Part shown: piece by piece, positions 1 through 9,210 of the stretch
Position numbering within the stretch: the first letter of the stretch is position 1
How the letters are laid out: every line of letters begins with the position of its first letter
NCBI GenBank assembly: GCA_018242765.1
Contig: JAFEBH010000009.1
Coordinates: 1 to 64,000, forward strand
Origin: Nitrospira sp.
Lineage (GTDB): Bacteria > Nitrospirota > Nitrospiria > Nitrospirales > Nitrospiraceae
Direction of reading: 5' to 3'
DNA length: 64,000 nucleotides
The notes under the pieces: generated by a model
What the model was told of the DNA's origin: nothing
The model's database searches: none
What the model saw: only the letters and a program-made list of their open reading frames with translations
Program-made: the position numbers and the translations under genes

Positions 1-112
1 AGGGATAGCGGTTTGCCGTGCGGGAAGGCGGCAAGACGGTAGGCTCGGGAGTCGGCACGGAAATCTTGGCCTAAATCGGTAGGCGATTGACAGATACTGT
101 AGGAGTAACGAA

Positions 113-424
113 GTGAAAGTCGATCAGCGTATAAGAATTCGGTTGAGGGGATTTGACTACCGTGTCTTGGATCAATCGGTAGGTGAAATCGTTGAAACTG
201 TTCGTCGGAGTGGAGCGAAGGTGGTTGGTCCTATTCCTCTCCCTACTCGAATTGAAAAGATTACGGTTCAGCGATCGACACATGCCGATAAGAAATCTCG
301 AGAGCAGTTTGAAATGCGAACGCATAAGAGACTGTTGGACATTATGGAGCCGACTCCAGAAACGATGGATTCGTTGATGAAGCTCAATCTGGCGGCTGGC
401 GTGGATGTGGAAATTAAGTTGTGA
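113..424 (+). CDS. rpsJ: 30S ribosomal protein S10
   Basis: Small-subunit protein S10 (103 aa, usual length), also known as the transcription antitermination partner NusE. The sequence keeps the family pattern [15 protein letters not shown] near the N-terminus and GPIPLPTR in the middle. The start is GTG at 113, preceded by AGGAG at 101-105. It is the first gene of the S10 operon and opens the canonical ribosomal supercluster. The 112 bases before it hold no recognisable gene; the expected upstream neighbours (tuf, fusA) lie outside the window. Confidence 0.97.
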   Translation: MKVDQRIRIRLRGFDYRVLDQSVGEIVETVRRSGAKVVGPIPLPTRIEKITVQRSTHADKKSREQFEMRTHKRLLDIMEPTPETMDSLMKLNLAAGVDVEIKL

Positions 425-499
425 GTGTAGAAGGGTTCTTTCTGTTGCCCGATCTGCTCATAATTGAAGGGTTTTGATCGTACAGTACATTGGAAGAAT

Positions 500-1120
500 A
501 TGACAAACGGACTAATTGGTAAAAAGCTCGGCATGACGCAAGTATTTGATGAGAGCCGCCTAACCCCGGTGACGGTGATTGAAGCTGGTCCTTGTCGAGT
601 GGTGGGGGTTCGTACTAAAGAAAAAAATCGCTATGAGGCGGTTCAGCTTTCCTTTGGAGAAGTTAAGGAAAGGCGTCTTTCAAAGGCGGAACTTGGACAC
701 TTGAAGAAAAACCAAGCCCCGGCGAGTCGCATCTTGCGAGAGTTTAAAAAGGATGGGGAGTTGGCGGTTGGTCAGCTTGTCACGGTGGGAATGTTTAAGA
801 AGGGTGATTGGGTCGATGTGATCGGCGTGTCAAAGGGGAAGGGGTTTCAGGGGGTTGTGAAGCGTCATCATTACGCAGGTGGACCGGAATCTCACGGATC
901 TATGTTTCATCGTGCTCCAGGTTCGATAGGAGCGAGTTCTTTCCCGTCTCGTGTGTGGAAGGGGAAGACTTTACCGGGGCATATGGGTGCAGAGCGCGTG
1001 ACTGTTCAGCGATTGAAAGTGATTGAGTCACGGTCAGAGGAAAATCTTTTATTCATCCGCGGAGCGGTTCCTGGGGCTGCCAATGGGATCGTTGTCGTTC
1101 GGAAATCAAAGAAGAGTTAG
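500..1120 (+). CDS. rplC: 50S ribosomal protein L3
   Basis: Large-subunit protein L3 (206 aa), an early assembly protein near the peptidyl transferase centre. The ATG at 500 is chosen because the product then begins with the family N-terminus GLIGKKLGMTQ; the frame is open back to a TTG at 464, but that adds 12 residues foreign to L3. The conserved loop SHGSMFHRAPGSIGASS is present at about residues 132-148. It is followed by rplD with no gap (stop at 1118-1120, next ATG at 1122), as expected for co-translation in the S10 operon. Confidence 0.96.
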   Translation: MTNGLIGKKLGMTQVFDESRLTPVTVIEAGPCRVVGVRTKEKNRYEAVQLSFGEVKERRLSKAELGHLKKNQAPASRILREFKKDGELAVGQLVTVGMFKKGDWVDVIGVSKGKGFQGVVKRHHYAGGPESHGSMFHRAPGSIGASSFPSRVWKGKTLPGHMGAERVTVQRLKVIESRSEENLLFIRGAVPGAANGIVVVRKSKKS

Positions 1121-1121
1121 C

Positions 1122-1745
1122 ATGCCTACGATCGATTTGGTTGATTTGCAAAAAAAGAAAGTCGGGACGGTCGACTTGTCGGCCCAAGTATTTGGTTGTG
1201 AGCCGCGAGTGGCGCTCGTGCACGAGGCAGTTGTAATGCAGCGTGCCTGTGAGCGCCGTGGAAATGCGTCCACATTGCGACGCGGTGAGGTGAGTGGGTC
1301 AGGGAAGAAGCCTTGGAAGCAGAAGCATACTGGGCGTGCGAGGGCTGGATCGCTTCGCTCTCCTGTGTGGCGTCATGGTGGGAGTGTGTTTGGACCAAAG
1401 CCGCGCAGTTATGCCTACTCGATGCCGAAGAAGAAGTATCGTGCTGCACTTCAGAGTGCGCTTTCTGCGAAGGTGGTTGGTGGAAGATTGTTCGTCGTGA
1501 CGGATCTGTCTCTGCAGCAGCCTAAAACTAAGTTCCTGGCTCAGGCCTTGAGTGGATTCAGTGCGGGTGGTGAAGTGCTTCTGGTTGCTGGGAAGGCTCA
1601 GTCTGGCATTCTGCAGGCTGCTGGTAACTTGACGGCCGTGAAGGTGCTCAGTGCGGATCAGCTTAATGTCTATGATGTCGTTCGTGCTCAAGTTGTTGTG
1701 ATTTCAGAGCATGAGCTTGGCCCGATAAATGAGGTCTGGTCATGA
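1122..1745 (+). CDS. rplD: 50S ribosomal protein L4
   Basis: Large-subunit protein L4 (207 aa). Its extended loop lines the peptide exit tunnel. The loop is visible as the basic, Gly-rich stretch GSGKKPWKQKHTGRARAGS around residues 62-80. The start is ATG 1122 (MPTIDLVDLQ); an upstream in-frame extension inside rplC is rejected because it overlaps rplC by 100 bases and is unlike L4. The stop overlaps the start of rplW (ATGA at 1742). In enterobacteria L4 represses this operon; no such leader can be recognised here. Confidence 0.95.
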   Translation: MPTIDLVDLQKKKVGTVDLSAQVFGCEPRVALVHEAVVMQRACERRGNASTLRRGEVSGSGKKPWKQKHTGRARAGSLRSPVWRHGGSVFGPKPRSYAYSMPKKKYRAALQSALSAKVVGGRLFVVTDLSLQQPKTKFLAQALSGFSAGGEVLLVAGKAQSGILQAAGNLTAVKVLSADQLNVYDVVRAQVVVISEHELGPINEVWS

Positions 1746-2035
1746 AAGAGGGTATGCACTGGGTGTTGGTTCAGCCTCTCCTGACGGAGAAAATCACGGG
1801 GCTTCGTGAGCAAACCAATACGGTTGGTTTTGTGGTTCACCCTGAAGCCAATCGGGTGCAAGTGAAGCAGGCCGTCGAGGCCTTGCTCAAGGTGAAGGTT
1901 GATAAGGTAAATTTGATGAATGTGCGAGGGAAGATGAAGCGCCTAGGTCGGTTCGCGGGAAGACGCTCAGATTGGAAGAAGGCCTTTGTGACTCTGAAAG
2001 AAGGCGAAAAGCTGGAGATGTACGAGAGCGCCTAG
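1742..2035 (+). CDS. rplW: 50S ribosomal protein L23
   Basis: Large-subunit protein L23 (97 aa, normal length), at the exit of the peptide tunnel and a docking site for trigger factor and SRP. Typical features are the N-terminal PLLTEK motif, VEALLKVKVDKVNLMN in the middle and a basic Gly/Arg-rich loop (GKMKRLGRFAGRR). The start ATG at 1742 overlaps the rplD stop by four bases, so the two are probably translationally coupled. Confidence 0.96.
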   Translation: MKEGMHWVLVQPLLTEKITGLREQTNTVGFVVHPEANRVQVKQAVEALLKVKVDKVNLMNVRGKMKRLGRFAGRRSDWKKAFVTLKEGEKLEMYESA

Positions 2036-2090
2036 TCTGCAGGTGTTTCATTAGTGGTTCTTTAAGGGCTGGAATGTAGGAGTCGTCTTT

Positions 2091-2933
2091 ATGGGATTAA
2101 AAGTGTATCGTCCCACTTCCCCGGGTCGTCGGGGGATGACCGCAGTAGGGACTGAAAATTTGTCTAAGAAAAGGCCGGAGAAGTCACTGACCTCATTTCA
2201 TCTTCGGACGGGTGGACGAAATAACGATGGGCGAACGACGGTTCGATTCCGAGGGGCTGGGCATAAGCGGTTGTATCGCATCATTGATTTTCGTCGAGAT
2301 AAGGTTGGTGTTTCTGCAAAGGTTACGGCAATTGAGTATGACCCGAATCGCTCGGCAAGGATCGCGCTTTTGAAATATCGTGATGGAGAAAAGCGGTATA
2401 TTTTGGCGCCGGTAGGACTCTCCATTAATGATGAAGTGCAGTCTGGGCCACAGGCTGAGATCAGGCCAGGAAATGCTTTGCCATTGGTCAATATGCCGCT
2501 TGGAACGACGATCCATAACATCGAATTGAAGGCTGGAAAGGGTGGGCAGCTGATCCGAAGCGCTGGTGGATTTGCTCAAGTTATGGGCCGTGATGGAGAC
2601 TATGTGCAGGTCCGTTTGAAGTCTGGAGAAATGCGAAGGGTTTTAGGGCACTGCATGGCAACGGTTGGGCAAGTGGGAAACGTGGATCATGAGAACGTGA
2701 GCGTCGGAAAGGCGGGGAGAACTCGCTGGAAAGGGAAGCGGCCGCACGTTCGAGGCGTTGTCATGAATCCTGTTGACCATCCGCACGGTGGAGGTGAGGG
2801 GAAGTCTGGTCAGGGCAATCCGCATCCAGTTTCTCCCTGGGGGCTCCCCACGAAGGGGTACAAGACGCGGCACAATAAGAAGACCGATAAATTCATAATT
2901 GCCCGACGTAAGTCAGGAGTGCGTAATGCCTAG
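2091..2933 (+). CDS. rplB: 50S ribosomal protein L2
   Basis: Large-subunit protein L2 (280 aa, usual about 275), essential for subunit association and peptidyl transferase assembly. The C-terminal signature [15 protein letters not shown] carries the conserved His of the family. The ATG at 2091 gives the normal start [14 protein letters not shown]. The end of the gene overlaps the start of rpsS by eight bases. Standard member of the S10 operon. Confidence 0.97.
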   Translation: MGLKVYRPTSPGRRGMTAVGTENLSKKRPEKSLTSFHLRTGGRNNDGRTTVRFRGAGHKRLYRIIDFRRDKVGVSAKVTAIEYDPNRSARIALLKYRDGEKRYILAPVGLSINDEVQSGPQAEIRPGNALPLVNMPLGTTIHNIELKAGKGGQLIRSAGGFAQVMGRDGDYVQVRLKSGEMRRVLGHCMATVGQVGNVDHENVSVGKAGRTRWKGKRPHVRGVVMNPVDHPHGGGEGKSGQGNPHPVSPWGLPTKGYKTRHNKKTDKFIIARRKSGVRNA

Positions 2934-3213
2934 ATCAGTTAGTAAGGGCGCTTTTGTTGACGGCCATCTTCTTAAAAAAGTCGAGCAGATGAATCAAACG
3001 AAGGATCGAAAGCTGATCAAGACGTGGTCACGGCGATCGACGGTCGTGCCTGACATGATTGGTCATACCTTTGCGGTTCATAATGGGAAGAAGTTCATTC
3101 CTGTTTTTGTTACCGAGAATATGGTTGGACATAAGCTTGGTGAATTTGCTCCGACTCGGTTTTTTAAGGGACATGGTCAGGCTAAGACTGAAAAGGCTGT
3201 CGCTCTCAAGTAG
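2926..3213 (+). CDS. rpsS: 30S ribosomal protein S19
   Basis: Small-subunit protein S19 (95 aa), in the head of the 30S particle near the A-site tRNA. The ATG at 2926 gives [12 protein letters not shown], the normal beginning; the frame is open to 2899 but that would overlap rplB further. The conserved core [20 protein letters not shown] and C-terminal [13 protein letters not shown] are both present. Confidence 0.96.
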   Translation: MPRSVSKGAFVDGHLLKKVEQMNQTKDRKLIKTWSRRSTVVPDMIGHTFAVHNGKKFIPVFVTENMVGHKLGEFAPTRFFKGHGQAKTEKAVALK

Positions 3214-3298
3214 GGGCTTGTGAACTGAATTTGATTCGCAGGGGCGACAGGATCCGACGATTTGAACTTGGAATGTTGAAGGGTGACAGGATTGCACG

Positions 3299-3655
3299 AT
3301 GAGTGAAGCACATGCCATTCTTAGGTTTGTTCGTGTTGCACCGAGAAAAGCTAAGCCGGTGATCGATATGATTAGAGGTCAGCAGGTTCCCATGGCCCTG
3401 GCCATGTTGAAGCACACGCCTCGGCATGCAGCACGGGTGGTGGAGAAGCTCTTGCGTTCCGCAGTGGCGAACGCGGAACTGAAGGAGTTGGGTGATAGTG
3501 AGTCGATGGTTGTTTCCCGGGCTTTTGTCAACTGCGGTCCTACCTACAAGCGTGTAAGGGCCAGGTCCATGGGGAGAGCCAATGCAATTCAGAAGCGTAC
3601 CAGTCACATTACGGTGGTAGTTGCAGCGTCAGGAGATCGAGGGCAAAAGAAGTAG
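3299..3655 (+). CDS. rplV: 50S ribosomal protein L22
   Basis: Large-subunit protein L22 (118 aa), whose beta hairpin reaches into the peptide tunnel and is a macrolide-resistance locus. The N-terminal RFVRVAPRKAKPVIDMIRG and C-terminal hairpin GPTYKRVRARSMGRAN are typical. An 85-base gap separates it from rpsS, the largest in this part of the operon, with nothing recognisable in it. Confidence 0.96.
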   Translation: MSEAHAILRFVRVAPRKAKPVIDMIRGQQVPMALAMLKHTPRHAARVVEKLLRSAVANAELKELGDSESMVVSRAFVNCGPTYKRVRARSMGRANAIQKRTSHITVVVAASGDRGQKK

Positions 3656-3686
3656 GTTGATTATTATTTATTGAGGCATAGCGCGC

Positions 3687-4358
3687 ATGGGTCAGAAAAC
3701 ACATCCAATTGGTTATCGGCTTGGTTATAACTACACTTGGAGTTCTCGGTGGTATGCCGGGAAGGATTATGCCAAGTTGCTCCATCAAGACGTGAAGATC
3801 AGGAAGGTCGTGAAAGCTCGCCTTTACCACGCTGGCGTTGCAAAGGTCGAAATTGAGCGTTCTGGTGATCAGACGCGAGTCATTATTCATACGGCTCGAC
3901 CGGGGATCATTATCGGTCGAAAAGGTGCGGAAGTCGACAAGCTTAAGGCTGATCTTGAGAAGCAGTATGGTGGGCAGGTTTATATCACGGTCAAGGAAAT
4001 CAAGAAGCCGGAGCTTGACGCGCAACTGGTGAGTGAGAATGTCGCGACGCAGCTTGAAAAGCGGGTGGCATTCCGGAGGGCGATGAAGCGAAGCGTGCAG
4101 TCGGCACTGAGGCTTGGTGCGCAGGGGATCAAGATTATGGTGGCTGGTCGTTTGGGCGGGGCCGAAATCGCTAGGACTGAGTGGTATCGCGAAGGACGTG
4201 TTCCTCTACATACCCTTCGAGCTGAAATTGATTATGGTTTTGCTGAGGCCCATACAACGATGGGGCAAATCGGGGTGAAGACATGGATCTATAAAGGCGA
4301 ACTTCTCCCTGTGCAACCCATGAAAGCCGAGTCAACATTGGATAGACGGTTTGGGTGA
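3687..4358 (+). CDS. rpsC: 30S ribosomal protein S3
   Basis: Small-subunit protein S3 (223 aa), at the mRNA entry channel. The family start [13 protein letters not shown] is exact. A type II KH RNA-binding domain is marked by the GXXG loop in [15 protein letters not shown] at about residues 72-86, and the C-terminal half carries the R-rich S3 domain ([28 protein letters not shown]). It sits between rplV and rplP as usual. Confidence 0.97.
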   Translation: MGQKTHPIGYRLGYNYTWSSRWYAGKDYAKLLHQDVKIRKVVKARLYHAGVAKVEIERSGDQTRVIIHTARPGIIIGRKGAEVDKLKADLEKQYGGQVYITVKEIKKPELDAQLVSENVATQLEKRVAFRRAMKRSVQSALRLGAQGIKIMVAGRLGGAEIARTEWYREGRVPLHTLRAEIDYGFAEAHTTMGQIGVKTWIYKGELLPVQPMKAESTLDRRFG

Positions 4359-4370
4359 GGAGATCAAGCT

Positions 4371-4787
4371 GTGTTAGCCCCTAAGAAAGTCAAATTTAGA
4401 AAGATGCAAAAAGGCCGTATGAACGGGAAGGCCTACCGTGGTGGTCAGATTACCCTTGGTGAGTTTGGTTTGAAAGCATTGGAACCAGGGTGGGTGACGA
4501 GTCGTCAAATTGAAGCTGCCAGAATTGCCATTACGCGATATGTGAAGCGAGGCGGCCAGGTTTGGACAAGAATTTTCCCGGATAAGCCAATAACCAAGAA
4601 GCCAGCTGAAACTCGAATGGGAAAAGGGAAGGGTAACCCTGAGTATTGGGTGGCTGTCGTAAAGCCAGGTCGGATTCTCTATGAGATGGACGGAGTTACT
4701 CCGGAGACTGCACGTGAAGCGTTCAGGCTTGCCTCTCACAAGTTGCCGGTCGCGACGAAGTTGGTTGTTCGCGGTGAGTTTGGATAA
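4371..4787 (+). CDS. rplP: 50S ribosomal protein L16
   Basis: Large-subunit protein L16 (138 aa), which binds 23S rRNA close to the A site. The start codon is GTG at 4371 ([15 protein letters not shown]). The conserved segments [22 protein letters not shown] and [17 protein letters not shown] are both present (parts quoted). Normal size and position, 12 bases after rpsC. Confidence 0.96.
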   Translation: MLAPKKVKFRKMQKGRMNGKAYRGGQITLGEFGLKALEPGWVTSRQIEAARIAITRYVKRGGQVWTRIFPDKPITKKPAETRMGKGKGNPEYWVAVVKPGRILYEMDGVTPETAREAFRLASHKLPVATKLVVRGEFG

Positions 4788-4835
4788 AGGTAAAAGGGGA
4801 GCTGGTCAACTTGCGGGGGAGCGTGGAGAAGGTCT

Positions 4836-5051
4836 ATGGCGCTTGATGTGAAAGAGTTGCGAACTATGGGTGCGGGCGAACTTCAGGAGAAGGAGCAGCA
4901 GCTCGTGCAGGAGTTGTTTACGCTGCGCTTTCAGTTTGGGACAGGTCGCCTCGAGAACCCGATGCAAATTCGAAAGACGAAACGTGATATCGCAAGAGTC
5001 AAGACGGTGCTCAATCAGGTTCGGAGCCAAACTGACGAATCGAAAAGGTAA
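4836..5051 (+). CDS. rpmC: 50S ribosomal protein L29
   Basis: Large-subunit protein L29 (71 aa), a two-helix protein next to L23 at the tunnel exit. It has the usual helical pattern with ELRTMGAGELQEKEQQLVQE and the conserved segment RFQFGTGRLENPMQIRKTKRDIARVKT (only part quoted). The ATG at 4836 is preceded by a purine-rich GGAGAAGG. Confidence 0.95.
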   Translation: MALDVKELRTMGAGELQEKEQQLVQELFTLRFQFGTGRLENPMQIRKTKRDIARVKTVLNQVRSQTDESKR

Positions 5052-5059
5052 AGGATGCT

Positions 5060-5326
5060 ATGGCTGAGGTGGTAAAGCGGCGCCACTGGTACGGTGATGT
5101 CGTTAGTAACAAAATGCAGAAAACAGTTGTCGTGGTGGTGTCTCGGTCGGTTGTTCATCCCGTCTATAAGAAGGTGTTGAGGCGGGTGACAAGGTTAAAG
5201 GCCCATGATGAAAGCGGTGCGTGCAAGGTGGGAGATCGGGTGAAGTTGGTTCAGACCCGTCCACTGAGTAAGGAAAAGAATTGGCGGGTGGTTCAGGTTA
5301 TGGAGAAGGGGCAGCCTGAGAAATAG
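5060..5326 (+). CDS. rpsQ: 30S ribosomal protein S17
   Basis: Small-subunit protein S17 (88 aa), an OB-fold primary binder of 16S rRNA. The family pattern GDVVSNKMQKTVVVVVSR and the later RLKAHDE...CKVGDRVKLVQTRPLSKEKNWRV are visible. It starts 8 bases after rpmC ends. Confidence 0.96.
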   Translation: MAEVVKRRHWYGDVVSNKMQKTVVVVVSRSVVHPVYKKVLRRVTRLKAHDESGACKVGDRVKLVQTRPLSKEKNWRVVQVMEKGQPEK

Positions 5327-5376
5327 CGGGGTTTGGCTAGTTTCATTCGGCATTTGAGATTCGTGGGAATTTATCA

Positions 5377-5745
5377 ATGATTCAGAATTATACATACATG
5401 GATGTGGCTGATAACTCCGGGGCGAAGCAAGCCATGTGCTTTCACGTCTTTGGGGGCACGCGTCGTCGATACGCGTCGTTAGGGGATGTAGTGGTCGTGG
5501 CAGTTAAGGAGGCCATCCCTCAGGCCAGTGTTAAAAAAGGGGATGTGAGTCGGGCGGTTATTGTTCGAACGACGAAAGAAGTTCGGCGGGAAGATGGGTC
5601 TTACATCAAGTTCGATAGAAATGCTTGTGTGTTGATCAATAAAGAGGGCGAACCTATCGGGACGCGTATCTTTGGCCCGGTTGCGCGAGAACTCCGCTGG
5701 AAGAAATTCATGAAGATCATCTCATTGGCACCAGAAGTTTTATAG
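5377..5745 (+). CDS. rplN: 50S ribosomal protein L14
   Basis: Large-subunit protein L14 (122 aa, usual length) at the subunit interface and binding site of the silencing factor Rsf[18 protein letters not shown] at the N-terminus and [13 protein letters not shown] near the C-terminus are diagnostic. This gene opens the spc part of the cluster. Confidence 0.97.
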   Translation: MIQNYTYMDVADNSGAKQAMCFHVFGGTRRRYASLGDVVVVAVKEAIPQASVKKGDVSRAVIVRTTKEVRREDGSYIKFDRNACVLINKEGEPIGTRIFGPVARELRWKKFMKIISLAPEVL

Positions 5746-5767
5746 GGTCGGACGAGCGAGGAGTGTT

Positions 5768-6097
5768 GTGCAAGTACTTCGAAAAAGCAGAATTAGAAAA
5801 GGCGACACGGTGATTGTCATATCCGGTCGTGAGCGTGGGAAGACGGGTAAAGTGATGTCCGTTGACCTTCGCGCAGGCAAGCTGATCGTCGAAAAGCTGA
5901 ATGTCATTAAACGGCATACGAAGCCTAATCAGAAGGCAAAACAAGGGGGAATCCTGGAGCGAGAGGCGCCTCTCCAGATTTCTAATGTTATGTTTTTCTG
6001 TCCTGTTGCGCAAAAGCCGACACGAGTAGGAATGCGAACTCAGGATGATGGGCGGCGGGTGCGTTTCAGCAAGAAATCTAATGAGACTCTGGAATAG
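5768..6097 (+). CDS. rplX: 50S ribosomal protein L24
   Basis: Large-subunit assembly initiator L24 (109 aa). A KOW motif is visible as [19 protein letters not shown] at about residues 11-29, followed by [15 protein letters not shown]. The start is GTG at 5768. It precedes rplE by only 8 bases. Confidence 0.95.
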   Translation: MQVLRKSRIRKGDTVIVISGRERGKTGKVMSVDLRAGKLIVEKLNVIKRHTKPNQKAKQGGILEREAPLQISNVMFFCPVAQKPTRVGMRTQDDGRRVRFSKKSNETLE

Positions 6098-6105
6098 GGT
6101 TGGCA

Positions 6106-6747
6106 ATGGCTAAGGAACCAAAAAATCGAACGAGTAAACCCGCAGAAAAAAAATCCCCGAAGAAAGAAGCGCCGCAGCTCGACCAGGGGAGTGCTGAGTC
6201 TAAATTTCGACCCAGACTCAGAGACATGTATGAGCAGCAGGTCGTACCGGCGCTGATGAAGGAATTTGGGTATAAGAACGTTATGCAGGTCCCCAAGCTT
6301 GAGCGGGTCGTGCTGAACGTTGGCATGGGTGAAGCTATTCAAAATGTCAAGCTTCTGGAAAGTGCCGTCACTGAATTGGGTATGATTACCGGGCAAAAGC
6401 CTGTTGTGACTCGTGCGAAGAAGGCTATTGCCGGATTCAAGCTCAGGCAGGGCCTTCCAATCGGGACGAAGGTGACGCTCCGTAGTCGTCGGATGTACGA
6501 GTTTTTTGATCGCTTAGTGACATTGGCGCTTCCGCGAATCCGAGATTTTCGTGGTGTCTCTCCAAAAGCATTCGATGGCCGCGGAAACTATACGCTTGGG
6601 TTGAAGGAGCAGTTGATCTTCCCTGAAATTAAGTACGATGAAGTGGCCTCGATTCACGGTATGGATATTACGGTTGTGACAACCGCCAAAACGAATGATG
6701 AAGGAAAGGCTTTGTTGAAGTATCTCGGGATGCCGTTCCGAACATAA
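6106..6747 (+). CDS. rplE: 50S ribosomal protein L5 with charged N-terminal extension
   Basis: Large-subunit protein L5 (213 aa), which forms the central protuberance with 5S rRNA. The L5 core begins around [16 protein letters not shown] and keeps [28 protein letters not shown] and [13 protein letters not shown]. It is about 30 residues longer than the usual 180 because of a low-complexity N-terminal segment rich in Lys, Glu and Pro. The start is taken as ATG 6106; a TTG at 6100 in the same frame would add two residues. The extension is real in the sense that no later ATG precedes the core with a ribosome site before residue 40. Confidence 0.94.
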   Translation: MAKEPKNRTSKPAEKKSPKKEAPQLDQGSAESKFRPRLRDMYEQQVVPALMKEFGYKNVMQVPKLERVVLNVGMGEAIQNVKLLESAVTELGMITGQKPVVTRAKKAIAGFKLRQGLPIGTKVTLRSRRMYEFFDRLVTLALPRIRDFRGVSPKAFDGRGNYTLGLKEQLIFPEIKYDEVASIHGMDITVVTTAKTNDEGKALLKYLGMPFRT

Positions 6748-6792
6748 AAAATAGCGCGAGCGTCTGGTCTCGGTTGGACGGAAGGAGTTCTT

Positions 6793-6978
6793 GTGTCACG
6801 TTTAGCATTAAGAAATAAAGCCGCGACGAAACCAAAGTTTTCGACCCGCCAGTATCATCGATGCGGTGTGTGTGGAAGAGTTCGAGGGTATTTGCGTCGG
6901 TTTCGGATGTGTCGAATCTGTTTTCGTGTGCTGACCCTCAGGGGAGAGATTCCTGGAGTGAGAAAGTCTAGCTGGTAG
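6793..6978 (+). CDS. rpsN: 30S ribosomal protein S14, zinc-binding type
   Basis: Small-subunit protein S14 of the short zinc type (61 aa). Two CXXC pairs are visible ([20 protein letters not shown]), so the protein needs zinc rather than being the long zinc-free form of about 100 aa. The start is GTG 6793 preceded by GGAAGGAG. It lies in its usual place between rplE and rpsH. Confidence 0.96.
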   Translation: MSRLALRNKAATKPKFSTRQYHRCGVCGRVRGYLRRFRMCRICFRVLTLRGEIPGVRKSSW

Positions 6979-7041
6979 CCAGCACGTGTGGATAAGTGGT
7001 GGTCAACTAAAGAATAGCATAGAGGGGTAGAAGGATACAGC

Positions 7042-7437
7042 ATGGTTACCGATCCAATCGGCGATCTTCTTGTTCGGTTAAGAAATGGTGCCCAGCGGCG
7101 CTATGAAACAGTAACGGTTCCAACCTCAAAACTCAAACGAGCAATCCTTGAGATCTTGAAGAGGGAAGGCTATGTCGAGGGGGTTGAGGACAGCGTTGAG
7201 CATGGGCATCCCGTCCTCCAAGTGCGCCTTCGCTATGTGGGGGAGGGGCAGCCAATGATCACGGGGCTCGAGCGCATTAGTAAGCCGGGCCGTCGGGTCT
7301 ATGTTGGGAGTCAAGATATTCGAAAGGTTCGGAATGGAATTGGTGTGTCTATCCTTTCGACATCTAAAGGAATCATGACAGACCAAGAATCTCGCAAAAG
7401 TCATCTCGGGGGCGAGGTTCTCTGCTCGGTGTGGTAA
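7042..7437 (+). CDS. rpsH: 30S ribosomal protein S8
   Basis: Small-subunit protein S8 (131 aa), a primary 16S rRNA binder and in E. coli the translational repressor of the spc operon. The N-terminal DPIGDLLVRLRNG and C-terminal GIGVSILSTSKGIMTDQESRK are diagnostic. Normal length and context. Confidence 0.97.
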   Translation: MVTDPIGDLLVRLRNGAQRRYETVTVPTSKLKRAILEILKREGYVEGVEDSVEHGHPVLQVRLRYVGEGQPMITGLERISKPGRRVYVGSQDIRKVRNGIGVSILSTSKGIMTDQESRKSHLGGEVLCSVW

Positions 7438-7481
7438 AGATACTGGTCGTTTGGACCTCGGGGTGAAGGGTATAGGAGAGC

Positions 7482-8018
7482 ATGTCTCGTATTGGGAAAA
7501 AGCCGATCACTATTCCGTCCGGAGTGGAAGTGAAAACCACTGGATCAACCGTGACTGTGAAGGGTCCTTTGGGGAAGTTAGACTGGTCGCTCATGCAGGG
7601 CCTTGATGTGGCTGTCAAGGATGGCCAGGTACTTGTCGGTCGATCCAGCGATGATCGTAAGGTAAGGGCGTTGCATGGACTCACTCGTGCGGAGTTGAGT
7701 AACATGATCCAGGGTGTCACCAAGGGGTATGAGCGCTCGCTTGAGATTACTGGAGTTGGCTACAAGACCCAACTTCAAGGCCGAACCTTGAGCTTTAACG
7801 TTGGGTATATCAACCCAGTTGTCTATGAAGTCCCAACCGGGATCGATGTGAAGGTTGATAAGCAAACTCTCATCAATGTTAAAGGGGTTGACAAGCGGTT
7901 AGTTGGTCAAGTTGCGGCCGACCTCCGGGCCATTAAGCCGCCCGATGTGTATAAGCAAAAGGGTGTTCGTTATGCTGGTGAAACCTTGCGCAAAAAAGAA
8001 GGCAAAACTGGGAAGTAG
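7482..8018 (+). CDS. rplF: 50S ribosomal protein L6
   Basis: Large-subunit protein L6 (178 aa) near the sarcin-ricin loop. It starts MSRIGKKPITIPSGVEV and ends with the conserved PPDVYKQKGVRYAGE-type segment. Two tandem alpha/beta repeats of the family can be followed along the chain (about residues 10-80 and 90-165). Confidence 0.97.
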   Translation: MSRIGKKPITIPSGVEVKTTGSTVTVKGPLGKLDWSLMQGLDVAVKDGQVLVGRSSDDRKVRALHGLTRAELSNMIQGVTKGYERSLEITGVGYKTQLQGRTLSFNVGYINPVVYEVPTGIDVKVDKQTLINVKGVDKRLVGQVAADLRAIKPPDVYKQKGVRYAGETLRKKEGKTGK

Positions 8019-8027
8019 GAATTCACA

Positions 8028-8393
8028 ATGAATGCTGCAGATAAAGTTCAACAGCTTGAACGGCGGCGTAGGCGTGTACGCCAAGCCATTTTTGGTACCA
8101 CTGAGCGTCCTCGCTTAAACGTTTTCAGGAGTACATCCCATATTTATGCTCAGATCATTGATGATGTTCGAGGGACTACCATTGCTGCCGCGTCTACTCT
8201 GGATAAAGCGATTCGTGCATCGGTTAAATCAACCGGTGGCATTGAAGCGGCTAAAGCTGTAGGGAAGCTAATCGCTGATCGCGCCAAGGCGGTGAAGGTT
8301 ACGACAGTGGTCTTTGACCGTGGTGGACGGATGTATCATGGCCGCATCAAAGCGTTGGCCGATGCTTCTCGCGAGGGTGGCCTTCAATTTTGA
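8028..8393 (+). CDS. rplR: 50S ribosomal protein L18
   Basis: Large-subunit protein L18 (121 aa), a 5S rRNA binder. It has a basic N-terminus ([13 protein letters not shown]), then [20 protein letters not shown] and the C-terminal [24 protein letters not shown]. It begins 9 bases after rplF. Confidence 0.96.
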   Translation: MNAADKVQQLERRRRRVRQAIFGTTERPRLNVFRSTSHIYAQIIDDVRGTTIAAASTLDKAIRASVKSTGGIEAAKAVGKLIADRAKAVKVTTVVFDRGGRMYHGRIKALADASREGGLQF

Positions 8394-8482
8394 ATGCAGG
8401 CCCTGAGCGGCATACGTGGATAGGGTTGATGACGATTCACTATTCCAGAAATTAACTGAATGTTGGACTGAGGGGTGCGAGC

Positions 8483-8992
8483 GTGCGAGTCAATCCCGAT
8501 GAACTGAGTCTGAAAGACAAAGTGGTGTTTATCAACCGCGTGGCAAAGGTGGTCAAGGGTGGTAAGCGCTTCAATTTTTGCGCGCTGGTTGTTGTTGGTG
8601 ACGGCCATGGCTGGGTTGGGATTGGTAAGGGGAAGGCGGCCGAGGTGCCTGTTGCGATTTCGAAAGCTGTGGAGCAAGCCAAGAAACATCTTGTTCATGT
8701 TCCCCTTAAGGGTGGGACGATTCCGCACGAGGTCCATGGTCTCTTTGGGGCAGAACATGTGTTGTTAAAACCTGCCGTAGATGGGACGGGGATCATTGCG
8801 GGAGGTGCGGTTCGCGCCGTTGTTGAATTGGTCGGCGCTCATAATGTTATCGCAAAGACCTTAGGGCGTGGGAATCCGTTCAATGCAGTTCGTGCCACAC
8901 TTGATGGTCTCATGCAGCTGAGAAATATTGATGATGTACTTCGTTTCCGCCGACAAACGACGGATGAAGGGCGGGAAAGGGCGACAGCATAA
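8483..8992 (+). CDS. rpsE: 30S ribosomal protein S5
   Basis: Small-subunit protein S5 (169 aa), involved in decoding fidelity and mRNA unwinding. The double-stranded RNA-binding-like N-terminal domain shows [18 protein letters not shown] and [14 protein letters not shown]; the C-terminal half has [17 protein letters not shown]. The start is GTG at 8483. The stop codon shares one base with the ATG of rpmD. Confidence 0.96.
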   Translation: MRVNPDELSLKDKVVFINRVAKVVKGGKRFNFCALVVVGDGHGWVGIGKGKAAEVPVAISKAVEQAKKHLVHVPLKGGTIPHEVHGLFGAEHVLLKPAVDGTGIIAGGAVRAVVELVGAHNVIAKTLGRGNPFNAVRATLDGLMQLRNIDDVLRFRRQTTDEGRERATA

Positions 8993-9210
8993 TGGGAGCA
9001 AGAGCGGCAACAAAAACTACAGTATCTCCTGGGCAATCTGTGCGGGTGACTCTACGGCGTAGTCCGATTGGGACACCGGAAGGTCACCGCCTTGTCCTGC
9101 GTGGTTTGGGGCTACGACATATTCGTCAAACAGTGATCCGCCCAGATACGCCACAAGTTCAAGGAATGATTCGAAAAGTTGGCTATTTGCTGGAGGTTGG
9201 ACGTCCATGA
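8992..9210 (+). CDS. rpmD: 50S ribosomal protein L30
   Basis: Large-subunit protein L30 (72 aa). The family core is visible as VTLRRSPIGTPEGHRLVLRGLGLR followed by VIRPDTPQVQGMIRKVGYLLEV (parts). It has about ten extra N-terminal residues before the core. It is tightly packed: one base shared with rpsE and four with rplO. Confidence 0.94.
   Translation: MGARAATKTTVSPGQSVRVTLRRSPIGTPEGHRLVLRGLGLRHIRQTVIRPDTPQVQGMIRKVGYLLEVGRP

Noticed and set aside
1..112. 3' end of tuf before rpsJ
   Set aside because: None of the three plus-strand frames ends like EF-Tu; no gene can be named there.
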